Part shown: positions 9,111 to 16,867 of the stretch, in pieces
Layout of the letters: each line of letters starts with the position of its first letter
Position numbering within the stretch: position 1 is the first letter of the stretch
Assembly: GCF_026012015.1 (NCBI RefSeq)
Contig: NZ_BRXR01000001.1
Span: 1,972,001 to 2,036,000, forward strand
From: Clostridium omnivorum
Lineage (GTDB): Bacteria; Bacillota; Clostridia; Clostridiales; Clostridiaceae
Length of the DNA: 64,000 bases
Reading direction: 5' to 3'
Made by a program: the position numbers and the translations under genes
The notes under the pieces: generated by a model
Told to the model about the DNA's origin: nothing
The model's input: only the letters and a program-made list of their open reading frames with translations
Database searches by the model: none

Positions 9111-9776
9111 TTATACATCCATAACTTTAATTTGTTCTGGTATAATCAAATCAGCTTCTGTCACTGATTTAACTTCATCAATTGTAGTGTCTTTGTTTAT
9201 TTCTCTTAGCACTAAGCCTTCCTTAGTAACCTCAAGAACGCAAAGCTCTGTAACTATTAAATCTACCTCTGCCTTTGCAGTTAGCGGCAGTTTACACTTT
9301 TTAAGAATTTTTGGTTCTCCCTTTCCTGTATGCTGCATAGCTACTATTACCCTTTTAGCTCCAGTAACTAAATCCATTGCTCCACCCATTCCAGGTACCA
9401 TCTTTCCTGGTATAATCCAGTTTGCCAGATTTCCTTCTTGGTCTACTTCTAAAGCACCAAGCACAGTAATGTCAACGTGTCCTCCTCTAATAAGTGCAAA
9501 GGATACTGAGCTGTCAAAGTAAGCTCCGTGGGGTAGAATTGTTACATACTGTCCCCCAGCGTTTGTTATATCAACATCCTCTTCTCCTGCCTCACTTGCA
9601 GGTCCCATTCCTACCATCCCATTTTCCGATTGAAAGGTAACAGACATTCCTTCTGGTACATAATTTGCAACCATAGTTGGGAGTCCTATTCCTAGGTTTA
9701 CTAGCTGGCCATCTCTTAGTTCTTGAGCAACTCTTTTTGCTATAATTTGCTTTGCAAGCTTGCTATCTGTAATCAT
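9111..9776 (-). CDS. atoA: Butyrate/acetoacetate CoA-transferase, subunit B
   Basis: Beta subunit of a family I CoA-transferase. The SENG motif with catalytic glutamate at residue 51 ([11 protein letters not shown]) forms the enzyme-CoA intermediate. In lysine fermentation it would move CoA from butyryl-CoA to the acetoacetate released by Kce, giving butyrate and acetoacetyl-CoA. ATG 9776 is preferred, ten bases after GAGGGG. The TTG at 9785 is too close to it. The stop codon of subunit A lies immediately upstream, so the pair is tightly coupled. The exact acyl preference is inferred from the operon. Confidence 0.92.
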   Translation of the reverse strand: MITDSKLAKQIIAKRVAQELRDGQLVNLGIGLPTMVANYVPEGMSVTFQSENGMVGMGPASEAGEEDVDITNAGGQYVTILPHGAYFDSSVSFALIRGGHVDITVLGALEVDQEGNLANWIIPGKMVPGMGGAMDLVTGAKRVIVAMQHTGKGEPKILKKCKLPLTAKAEVDLIVTELCVLEVTKEGLVLREINKDTTIDEVKSVTEADLIIPEQIKVMDV

Positions 9777-9777
9777 A

Positions 9778-10431
9778 TTAATCAATCCCCTCTATGATAT
9801 AATCAACTAATACTCCTGGAGTTATAACATAGTCTGGGTTTAGCTCACCAGCTTTTACAAGCTTTTCAGCTTCCACTACAACCTTATCTCCAGCCATTGC
9901 AATTATAGGATTAAAGTTTCTTGTAGTTCCCTTGTAAAATACATTTCCAAAGTCGTCTACAATAGTTCCTTTGATTATAGATAAATCAGCCCTTAAAGGA
10001 AGCTCTAACAGATATTCTTTGCCATTTATAGTCAGCTTTTGCTTTCCTTCCTCTACCACAGTTCCAACCCCTGTTGGAGTCAAAACCCCTCCAAGTCCAG
10101 AGCCGCCTGCTCTAATTCTTTCAATTAAGGTTCCCTGTGGAACTAATTCAACCTCCATTAAGCCCTCATTCATAAGTCTTCCAGTTTCTGAATTTGTTCC
10201 TATATGGGATGCTATAACTTTTTTAACTTGTTTGTTAACAACAAGTCTACCTATGCCCTTATCAACATAACTTGTATCATTGGCAATAATTGTTAAATCC
10301 TTAACGTTCATTGCTATAAGCAAATCGATTATTTTATGAGGAGTACCACAGCCTAAAAAGCCACCTATCATTATAGTCATTCCATCCTTAAATAAGGGCT
10401 TTAGCTCCTCTGGCATTACTACCTTATTCAT
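9778..10431 (-). CDS. atoD: Butyrate/acetoacetate CoA-transferase, subunit A
   Basis: Alpha subunit (217 residues) of the same family I CoA-transferase. It shows the glycine-rich CoA-binding stretch [13 protein letters not shown] near the N terminus and the conserved [13 protein letters not shown] and KGTTRNFNP segments. It pairs with the beta subunit encoded directly downstream. Position between kce and kdd fits recycling of acetoacetate inside the lysine pathway. Ordinary acetone-type CtfA/B enzymes belong to the same family and cannot be told apart by sequence alone. Confidence 0.92.
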   Translation of the reverse strand: MNKVVMPEELKPLFKDGMTIMIGGFLGCGTPHKIIDLLIAMNVKDLTIIANDTSYVDKGIGRLVVNKQVKKVIASHIGTNSETGRLMNEGLMEVELVPQGTLIERIRAGGSGLGGVLTPTGVGTVVEEGKQKLTINGKEYLLELPLRADLSIIKGTIVDDFGNVFYKGTTRNFNPIIAMAGDKVVVEAEKLVKAGELNPDYVITPGVLVDYIIEGID

Positions 10432-10467
10432 TTACCCCAACCCCCTAATATAATTTCACCCACATAT

Positions 10468-11289
10468 TTATTTTTTAAGACCTAATATTTCTCTAGCTTC
10501 TGCTGGAGTTGCTATTTCTCTTCCAAGCTCCTTAGCAAGTCTTACTACCTTTTCTACCATCTCTCCATTTGACTTTGCAGGAACACCTTTAGAAATGTAA
10601 ACGTTGTCTTCAAATCCTACTCTAACATGCCCACCGGACACTATAGACATGGCTGCAACTTGAAATTGATTTCTTCCTATTCCCGATACGGTAAAGGTAC
10701 TTCCTTCAGGTATACTCCCCATTAAGAAGTCAAAATCTCTTAGTGTTGCACTGATTCCTCCATTAACTCCCATTACGAAGTTAAAATGCATTGGTGCTTT
10801 TATAAAACCCTTCTTTTGAAGTCTTATTGCTGAGTCTATCATTCCTTTGTCAAATACTTCTACTTCAGGCTTTATCCCAAGTTCAATCATCTTTTGGCCA
10901 AATTCTTTAATAGCATTTTCTGTGTTTACAAATATTTCGTCTCCTCCAAAGTTACAAGTCCCGCAATCAAGAGTAGCCATTTCAGGGTGTAAATATATTG
11001 GCTGAAGTCTTTCCTCGTTGCTCATTCCCACTGCTCCACCTGTAGAAGGTTGAATTATAACATCAGGGCATCTTCTTTTTATCTCTTCTATACAAAGTCT
11101 AAATCTTTCTTTATCTTGAGTTGGAGTACCATCATCTTGTCTTACATGAAGGTGTATAATACTTGCACCTGCTCTGTAAGCGGCTTCTGCTTCTCTGCCT
11201 ATTTCTTCTACAGTATATGGTACAGCCGGATTGTGTTCCTTTGTAACTTCTGCACCACATATAGCTGCTGTTATTATTAGCTTATCCAT
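10468..11289 (-). CDS. kce: 3-keto-5-aminohexanoate cleavage enzyme
   Basis: BKACE-family TIM-barrel metalloenzyme that condenses 3-keto-5-aminohexanoate with acetyl-CoA and cleaves it to acetoacetate and 3-aminobutyryl-CoA. The zinc-binding pair HLH has His46 and His48, the positions described for the Cloacamonas enzyme. A later glutamate in GFED (residue 227) is the likely third ligand. Length is 273 residues. ATG follows GGGGG with a short spacer. It lies 25 bases downstream of kal, the next enzyme in the pathway. Confidence 0.97.
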   Translation of the reverse strand: MDKLIITAAICGAEVTKEHNPAVPYTVEEIGREAEAAYRAGASIIHLHVRQDDGTPTQDKERFRLCIEEIKRRCPDVIIQPSTGGAVGMSNEERLQPIYLHPEMATLDCGTCNFGGDEIFVNTENAIKEFGQKMIELGIKPEVEVFDKGMIDSAIRLQKKGFIKAPMHFNFVMGVNGGISATLRDFDFLMGSIPEGSTFTVSGIGRNQFQVAAMSIVSGGHVRVGFEDNVYISKGVPAKSNGEMVEKVVRLAKELGREIATPAEAREILGLKK

Positions 11290-11314
11290 GAAATTCCCCC
11301 ATTTCCTATAGTTT

Positions 11315-11695
11315 TTACTTTCTTTGCTTATCCTTTGGTACTACGCAAGTTCCACTGGCTCTGCAAACTACTATTGGTGTTTCTAGTACATCACAAGCTG
11401 AATCATTGATATCAGGTCTAGGAATAATAACCTTTCTAGCTTCAAAAACCATTTTTCTTGAGCTATTACCACACTCAACAATTTCACCATCTGCTTCTAT
11501 GTAGTCACCTGCAAATACTGGAGCTAAAAATTCTACATTGTCATAAGCTCTAAAAAGCCCTTCATCTCCATCATTTCTTATAAGTAACTCTGTGGCTACA
11601 TCTCCAAATAGTTGAAGCATTCTTGCGCCATCAACTAAGTTACCACCATAGTGAGCATCATGTGCGCTCATTCTCATTCTAATTAGTGCTTTCAA
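11315..11695 (-). CDS. kal: 3-aminobutyryl-CoA ammonia-lyase
   Basis: Small hot-dog-fold lyase that removes ammonia from 3-aminobutyryl-CoA to give crotonyl-CoA, the entry point to butyrate. The sequence [18 protein letters not shown] and the [21 protein letters not shown] stretch are typical of Kal. The likely start is TTG at 11695, seven bases after the GGGGG run. The ATG at 11713 would place that run inside the gene. It is the first gene after the lysine riboswitch leader and so the first to respond to it. Confidence 0.92.
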   Translation of the reverse strand: MKALIRMRMSAHDAHYGGNLVDGARMLQLFGDVATELLIRNDGDEGLFRAYDNVEFLAPVFAGDYIEADGEIVECGNSSRKMVFEARKVIIPRPDINDSACDVLETPIVVCRASGTCVVPKDKQRK

Positions 11696-11737
11696 ATCCT
11701 CTCCCCCTTGCATATTTAATATTTTTTATATTTTATC

Positions 11738-11755
11738 TTGCATAAGCTTATGCAA
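11738..11755. repeat. 18-base perfect palindrome in the kal leader
   Basis: TTGCATAAGCTTATGCAA is perfectly self-complementary and lies between the leader terminator and the kal ribosome binding site. It could be a protein operator, or a small hairpin in the mRNA. At this base composition one such palindrome per window is not unlikely by chance, so only its position draws attention. Confidence 0.5.
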
Positions 11756-11762
11756 AATAAAA

Positions 11763-11787
11763 AAGCACTGAAAGGTTTTCAGTGCTT
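11763..11787 (-). terminator. Leader terminator of the lysine operon
   Basis: The 11-base-pair stem AAGCACTGAAA/TTTCAGTGCTT with a 3-base loop is followed on the minus strand by TTTTATTTT. It lies after the lysine aptamer and before kal, the position of an attenuator. A competing hairpin, UUUCA...GUG/CAC...UGAAA, can form from bases just upstream and would disrupt it. Confidence 0.85.
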
Positions 11788-11859
11788 AATTGGACACGTT
11801 TGAAAGAGCCATCATTCATTTGATAGCCATTCATGCAATGAAAATCTTTATTCTCATCA

Positions 11860-12035
11860 CATAAATAGCTCTCCATGAATGAATTTTCATGGCAAGGATA
11901 AGGGTAGTTTCCTTTATCCCCAAGAGCAGGTTCAAGAACAAACCTGTTCTTTCGGCAGACAAATCCTTCGCTCTTAGTCTTAAAGGTTCTTCTTCTTAAC
12001 ACCTAAGAACTACACATTTGCTTGCGCCTCTATTT
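11860..12035 (-). ncRNA. Lysine riboswitch (L-box) aptamer
   Basis: On the minus strand the leader begins AAATAGAGGCGC, contains UGCCGAAAG in the middle, and ends UGGAGAGCUAUUU. These are the hallmark conserved blocks of the lysine riboswitch, in the right order over about 175 bases. The first AAAUAG and last CUAUUU pair to form P1. The 3' strand of P1 (11865-11874) can instead pair over ten positions, including wobble pairs, with AUGGCUCUUU at 11803-11812. This is an alternative fold next to the terminator. It controls the lysine degradation genes, so an ON switch is predicted. A covariance-model search would settle the call. Confidence 0.88.
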
Positions 12036-12075
12036 ATGTATTATATGTGATTTTTTTCTAATAAATCCTAACTTT

Positions 12076-12104
12076 ATTATATTCTAACTATACTATGTTG
12101 TCAA
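12076..12104 (-). promoter_or_regulatory. SigmaA promoter of the lysine-fermentation operon
   Basis: TTGACA (12099-12104), 17 bases, TATAAT (12076-12081) on the minus strand is a perfect consensus. It lies about 40 bases upstream of the riboswitch aptamer, giving a leader of roughly 370 bases before kal. Confidence 0.9.
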
Positions 12105-12212
12105 TATATACTGAAAATTTATTAAATTACATATATTCCGCCTTTTCTATATATTCACGTTGATTTTTCATTCATTTTGTCATTATGAGGCTTTAATAAT
12201 CCGTTTATTGAA

Positions 12213-12242
12213 TTGACTCATTATTAACAATAAGGTTATAAT
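12213..12242 (+). promoter_or_regulatory. Promoter of the malic enzyme gene
   Basis: TTGACT (12213-12218), 18 bases, TATAAT (12237-12242), about 95 bases upstream of the start codon. Confidence 0.7.
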
Positions 12243-12337
12243 AAGGATGGTATTAAAAATACGAAGATTAAAAAGGAACTTGGATGAATAACTACCACTT
12301 TCCTAAAAAATAATATACATAAGAAGGGATGATAAGT

Positions 12338-13510
12338 ATGACTATATACGAAGAATCTTTAAAATTCCACGAAGAAAAAAGAGGTAAGTTAGAAATAGTA
12401 TCAAGAGTACCAGTAAATACTTCACAAGACTTAAGTTTGGCTTATACTCCTGGAGTTGCTCAACCTTGTCTTGAAATTGAAAAAAATCCTGATTTAGCTT
12501 ATGTTTATACTAGAAAATGGAACACAATTGCAGTAGTATCTGATGGAACTGCAGTATTAGGACTTGGAGATATCGGTCCATTAGGCTCACTTCCAGTAAT
12601 GGAAGGAAAATCTGTACTATTCAAAACTTTTGGAGATGTAGATGCATTTCCTATAGTTCTTGATACAAAGGATGCAGATGAAATAGTTGAAACAGTAGTT
12701 AGAATTGCCCCAGGTCTTGGTGGAATAAACCTAGAAGATATATCAGCACCAAGATGCTTTGAAATTGAAAGAAAATTAAAAGAAAGACTTGATATACCTG
12801 TATTCCATGATGATCAACACGGTACAGCTGTTGTTACTTTAGCTGGTCTTATAAACGCACTAAAGATTGTTAACAAAAAGCTTGAAGACTTAAAGATTGT
12901 AACAAACGGAGCAGGTGCTGCTGGAGTTGCTATAACAAAGCTTCTTCTATCCTCAGGTGTAAAAGATATTACTATGTGCGATAGAAAAGGTGCTATATAT
13001 GAAGGCCGCGGCGGTCTTGATGTATCAAAGGAAGAAATTGCAAAAATAACAAACTTAAATAAAACTGCCGGCTCTCTTGCTGATGCGCTGAAGGGTGCAG
13101 ATGTATTTATAGGAGTTTCAGCTCCTGGTACAGTAACTGAGGAAATGGTTAAAGCTATGAATAAAGATGCTATAATCTTTGCTATGGCTAACCCAACACC
13201 AGAAATATTCCCTGAAGATGCTAAGAAGGCAGGAGCAAGAGTTATTGGTACAGGAAGATCTGACTTCCCAAATCAAGTAAACAACGTACTTGCTTTCCCT
13301 GGAATATTCAGAGGAGCTCTAGATGTAAGAGCTAGAGAAATCAATGAAGAAATGAAGGTTGCCGCAGCTTATGCTATAGCAAACTCAATTCCTGAAAATG
13401 AATTAAATGAAGATTATATAATACCAAAATCTTTCAACAAGGAAGTTCAAAGCAAAGTTGCTGACGCAGTAAGAGAAGCAGCTAGAAAGAGCGGAGTAGC
13501 TAGACTATAA
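12338..13510 (+). CDS. NAD(P)-dependent malic enzyme
   Basis: Oxidative decarboxylation of malate to pyruvate. The 390-residue protein begins TIYEESLKFHEEKRGKLEIVSRVPV, as in short bacterial malic enzymes. It has YTPGVAQPCLEI, the metal-binding FHDDQHGTA block and the nucleotide-binding GAGAAGVAITKLL motif. ATG 12338 is chosen, nine bases after AAGAAGGG. An in-frame ATG at 12329 would abut that site. It has its own promoter and terminator and so is a single-gene unit, separate from the lysine operon on the other strand. Cofactor preference cannot be read with certainty. Confidence 0.94.
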   Translation: MTIYEESLKFHEEKRGKLEIVSRVPVNTSQDLSLAYTPGVAQPCLEIEKNPDLAYVYTRKWNTIAVVSDGTAVLGLGDIGPLGSLPVMEGKSVLFKTFGDVDAFPIVLDTKDADEIVETVVRIAPGLGGINLEDISAPRCFEIERKLKERLDIPVFHDDQHGTAVVTLAGLINALKIVNKKLEDLKIVTNGAGAAGVAITKLLLSSGVKDITMCDRKGAIYEGRGGLDVSKEEIAKITNLNKTAGSLADALKGADVFIGVSAPGTVTEEMVKAMNKDAIIFAMANPTPEIFPEDAKKAGARVIGTGRSDFPNQVNNVLAFPGIFRGALDVRAREINEEMKVAAAYAIANSIPENELNEDYIIPKSFNKEVQSKVADAVREAARKSGVARL

Positions 13511-13560
13511 TTTTCAAGTAAATTTAATATTTATATAAATATTTATCATTAATAAAACTT

Positions 13561-13585
13561 AGGCTGTTGACAATGTCAGCAGCCT
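13561..13585 (+). terminator. Terminator after malic enzyme
   Basis: AGGCTG-T-TGAC-AAT-GTCA-G-CAGCCT forms a stem with one mismatch, followed by TTTTATATTTT. Confidence 0.8.
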
Positions 13586-13634
13586 TTTATATTTTCATGC
13601 TATAAAAGTTTTTCTTTTCAAAGCTTTCAAGTCG

Positions 13635-13663
13635 TTGACACTAAAAATAGTTAGCATTAAACT
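13635..13663 (+). promoter_or_regulatory. Promoter of the HD-domain gene
   Basis: TTGACA (13635-13640), 17 bases, TAAACT (13658-13663). The -35 box is perfect and the -10 box is weaker. Confidence 0.55.
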
Positions 13664-13697
13664 TATATTAATTATTGTTCAAACGGAGGGATAAATC

Positions 13698-14279
13698 ATG
13701 AGTGAATTGATGCCTACTAGGGAAGCTGCTTTACTGCTTCTGAAGGAATACACAAAAAGTGATAGTTTAATAAAACATGCTCTATCTGTAGAAGCCGTTA
13801 TGAGACACTTTGCAAAGCTTTTTGATGAAAGTGATATTGAAAAATGGGGAATTATAGGACTTCTTCATGATATAGATTACGAACTTTACCCAGAAGAGCA
13901 CTGCATAAAAGCAAGGGATATATTAAAAAGCAAAAACTATCCAGAGTCATACATACATGCTGTGGAATGTCACGGCTATGGAATCTGTACTAATGTAGAA
14001 CCTGTAGAAACAATGGAAAAGGTCCTTTATACAATTGATGAGTTGACTGGGCTTATTACAGCCACAGTACTTATGAGACCTAGTAAAAGCATTCTTGACT
14101 TAGAAGTAAAATCAGTTAAGAAAAAGTGGAAGCAAAAAAGCTTTGCGGCTGGAGTAGATAGAGACCTAATTGAAAAAGGTGCAAAAAGGCTTGGAATAGA
14201 AATGGATAAGGTTATTGAAGAGACAATAAACGGAATGAAAGCTGCTGCTGAAGAAATAGGCTTAGCAGGTGCTCAATAA
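13698..14279 (+). CDS. HD-domain hydrolase (HDIG-type)
   Basis: A 193-residue single-domain metal-dependent phosphohydrolase. HD residues are visible: His27 in IKHALS, His57-Asp58 in GLLHDID, His92 in VECHG and Asp114 in IDELTGL. These give the H...HD...H...D pattern of the family. There is no membrane or sensor domain. The substrate is not predictable; nucleotides and cyclic nucleotides are family options. ATG follows ACGGAGGG. It is a single gene with its own promoter, convergent with the diguanylate cyclase, and shares a terminator with it. A link with cyclic-di-GMP is not supported by the HD motif itself, because it is not an HD-GYP domain. Confidence 0.85.
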   Translation: MSELMPTREAALLLLKEYTKSDSLIKHALSVEAVMRHFAKLFDESDIEKWGIIGLLHDIDYELYPEEHCIKARDILKSKNYPESYIHAVECHGYGICTNVEPVETMEKVLYTIDELTGLITATVLMRPSKSILDLEVKSVKKKWKQKSFAAGVDRDLIEKGAKRLGIEMDKVIEETINGMKAAAEEIGLAGAQ

Positions 14280-14283
14280 AAAA

Positions 14284-14314
14284 ATGGTGGAAAGGATTAG
14301 ATCTCTTCCACCAT
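14284..14314. terminator. Bidirectional terminator
   Basis: ATGGTGGAA (14284-14292) pairs with TTCCACCAT (14306-14314). T-runs follow on both strands, serving the two convergent genes. Confidence 0.8.
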
Positions 14315-16042
14315 TTATTCTAATATATGATAGCTGCTCTTACCATTTGCCTTAGCTCTATACATGGCCATATCAGCTAATTTTAAAGCATTATCAAGAC
14401 TTAAGGTATTATTTTTAATCAGCTTAATACCTATTGAGCAGCTTATACTATAATTTTTTTCTTTGTACTCAAATTTTGAAGTTTCAAAGCCTTTGAGTAT
14501 CCTTTCTGCCACAATTTTATGCTTTAATGGTTCATTATCATACATCAATATTACAAATTCATCACCGCTATACCGTACAAATATATCTATAGGATCCAGT
14601 TCTTCATTTATACAATTAACAAAGCTTTTAAGTATAAAATCTCCTACCTCATGTCCATAATTGTTATTGAAGTCTCTAAAATTATCTATATCAATAAAAA
14701 ATAGAGCATAGCTATCTTCACCCTTCATATCCTCCATTTGTTTTTTGTAGGAAATTTCTAAAAAGTTTCTATTATAAGTTCCTGTAAGATAATCCGTTAT
14801 GGTCTTAGAATATAATACATTATTTTCATCTATAATATCCTTAAGCATATGATTTAAATTTTTAAGCTTGTCCGAATACTGCAATGAACAGCTTTGTAAT
14901 TCTTCAATTTTTAGTGCAAAGGTTAATGCTAAGTTCATAATTACAGTAGGTAAAATAAATACGCTTATTGGAAAATTGAAAAGTAAAGTATACCTTCTCG
15001 TACTTGGTATTATAAAATTAATACTATCATGAATTATAAACATTAAGGCTGTTAATGTAATAACAAAAATATACTTTGAGTTATGTACTTTATCTATTAC
15101 TGCTCTCGCCGCAATAAAAATAATATAACATATATCAAACACAATAATTATATGAAATATGTCCCTAAATTGATTATACCTTCCTATACTCGAAATAAAT
15201 AATGAGCAAAATACTAATGACATCTGTCCACGATGAAGAACTTTATCAAATTTATTTATGTTTATTCCTAAATAACTCTTTATAAAATATATAAACAAGA
15301 TAATAGAAATAAACAATGCTGATTCTGTTATTTTTAAAATTTGAAAATCCCTAGCAAAAGCGAATGGCCACACATAACTATTATAATATATAAATAGATT
15401 AGCAGTAATCAATGAAAAATAAAGAATATACTTTTCTTTAATAGAACTTTTATATATGTATAAAAAGAATAAGGATACTGCTGCAAGCAAAGTCATTATT
15501 ATAATATATATCGTATGATTATAAAACATAGATATAGAAAATAATCTAGAAGCATCTCTATAATTGATTATCATAGGTTTTGATATAAATCCAGAAGCAT
15601 AATCAGAATAATACTCCATCCTTATAGTATTTTCTCTATTCTTGTCAATAGCTATATCGGGCAGCATAAAAAAGCCCAAATTAGTCCATCCGCTTCTATA
15701 ATTTGGGGGCATATCTCCAGCTCCACCTAAAAACACATCATTTACATACAATTTATAACTTCCGTATGTCTTTCCAAGCTTCAGATATAAATCTGTACTT
15801 TTATTTGCTTCAGGTATTATAAACTTATTAGTCAAAGTTATTCTTTTTTCCACTCCGATTTTGCTATCTGAATTATAGCTAAAATCATCTACAAACCGCT
15901 TATCTCCATATTGGATTGTCCAATCTTTTGATATATCTACTACAGGTTTGATATCTGTTTCGTACTTATTTAAAGCTATTATTATACTAAGAGTTAAGAA
16001 TATTGATGCTACAGTTATTATGCGATAAATGTTAGATTTCAT
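14315..16042 (-). CDS. Membrane diguanylate cyclase with extracellular sensor domain
   Basis: A 575-residue protein. One membrane helix near residues 8-24 is followed by an extracellular beta-rich region (about 30-160) and then about seven hydrophobic segments between 170 and 380, the layout of 7TM-DISM-type receptors. A short coiled coil leads to a GGDEF domain from about 415 to the end. The active-site signature is SGDEF (492-496), a tolerated variant of GGDEF. The product-inhibition RxxD site is replaced by DPID, so feedback by cyclic-di-GMP should be lost. The start is ATG 16042 with AGGAG ten bases upstream. The longer GTG form has no ribosome binding site. The ligand is unknown. Confidence 0.88.
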   Translation of the reverse strand: MKSNIYRIITVASIFLTLSIIIALNKYETDIKPVVDISKDWTIQYGDKRFVDDFSYNSDSKIGVEKRITLTNKFIIPEANKSTDLYLKLGKTYGSYKLYVNDVFLGGAGDMPPNYRSGWTNLGFFMLPDIAIDKNRENTIRMEYYSDYASGFISKPMIINYRDASRLFSISMFYNHTIYIIIMTLLAAVSLFFLYIYKSSIKEKYILYFSLITANLFIYYNSYVWPFAFARDFQILKITESALFISIILFIYFIKSYLGININKFDKVLHRGQMSLVFCSLFISSIGRYNQFRDIFHIIIVFDICYIIFIAARAVIDKVHNSKYIFVITLTALMFIIHDSINFIIPSTRRYTLLFNFPISVFILPTVIMNLALTFALKIEELQSCSLQYSDKLKNLNHMLKDIIDENNVLYSKTITDYLTGTYNRNFLEISYKKQMEDMKGEDSYALFFIDIDNFRDFNNNYGHEVGDFILKSFVNCINEELDPIDIFVRYSGDEFVILMYDNEPLKHKIVAERILKGFETSKFEYKEKNYSISCSIGIKLIKNNTLSLDNALKLADMAMYRAKANGKSSYHILE

Positions 16043-16211
16043 AAAATACCGTCTCCTAAACCAACGCACATCAAATTTTGTCTAAATTTATATTAACTTA
16101 CTAATGTACTACTATTTTAGCATAAAGCCAATTAAAATTCACCAGTAACATATACACTGCTGAACTCATACTATATATGAAGGTATAAAAACTTATAAGA
16201 AGGTGTTTTAT

Positions 16212-16805
16212 ATGGGAGGAAAGCACAAACACAAATCTAATTATTCAGATATAAATTTGCTTGATCATAAGATGCTTGGACGAGGCCACAATGGGGTAGT
16301 AATCCTTCTCCCTGATAATAAAGTTATAAAAATATGCTTTAATGAAAAAAGCTTTAAAGGAGAAGCTTATATCCTTAAAAAGGTTAATGGCAACAAATAC
16401 TTTCCCAGAATATACGAAATTGGTGGTAACTACATGATTCGAGATTATGTAGATGGAGTATGCATGAGAGATTACATAAAGCATAATGGGTTAAGTAAGG
16501 AACTGGCCAAAAAAATTATTGTTTTACTTAAAGAATTTGAAAAGCTTAAGTTTAAAAAGATTGATATTAGGTGCAAAGATATTTTTATACAGCCAGATGG
16601 CTCTTTAATGATTATTGATCCTAAAAAGTGCTTTTCAAAAGAAAGAAACTTTCCAAGGCATTTGTCCAAGGGCCTAGATAAGCTTGGTGTGCTTGATTAT
16701 TTTCTTCAGGTCTTAAAAGAACAGGACTGTAAATTATATAAAAGGTGGATTAATAAAATCCATGAATACCAAGATGAAAGAAAAGAATTAGATGAAAACT
16801 ATTAA
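16212..16805 (+). CDS. Small protein-kinase-like protein
   Basis: A 197-residue protein with a reduced kinase fold: glycine loop GRGHNGVV at 23-30, Lys40 in VIKICF, a possible helix-C Glu51, a catalytic-loop-like DIRCKDIFI (Asp118, Asp123) and IIDPKK at 134-139 where kinases have DFG. No C-terminal lobe beyond this and no membrane segment is visible. Known relatives are annotated as serine/threonine or RIO-like kinases, but activity is uncertain because the DFG motif is replaced by DPK. The start is ATG 16212 with AAGAAGG upstream. It is a single gene, divergent from the diguanylate cyclase. Confidence 0.75.
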   Translation: MGGKHKHKSNYSDINLLDHKMLGRGHNGVVILLPDNKVIKICFNEKSFKGEAYILKKVNGNKYFPRIYEIGGNYMIRDYVDGVCMRDYIKHNGLSKELAKKIIVLLKEFEKLKFKKIDIRCKDIFIQPDGSLMIIDPKKCFSKERNFPRHLSKGLDKLGVLDYFLQVLKEQDCKLYKRWINKIHEYQDERKELDENY

Positions 16806-16810
16806 AAGTA

Positions 16811-16845
16811 AAAGGTGATATCCAAAATTTAAGGATATCACCTTT
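16811..16845. terminator. Bidirectional terminator
   Basis: AAAGGTGATATCC pairs with GGATATCACCTTT (13 base pairs), with ATTTTTT on the plus side and A-rich sequence on the other. It is shared by the convergent kinase-like gene and amt. Confidence 0.9.
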
Positions 16846-16867
16846 ATTTTTTAATTAATTTTACAAA

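Noticed and set aside
11748-12002. 84-codon ORF upstream of kal on the minus strand
   Set aside because: It lies entirely inside the lysine riboswitch and its terminator and has no ribosome binding site. The conserved RNA blocks explain the sequence.
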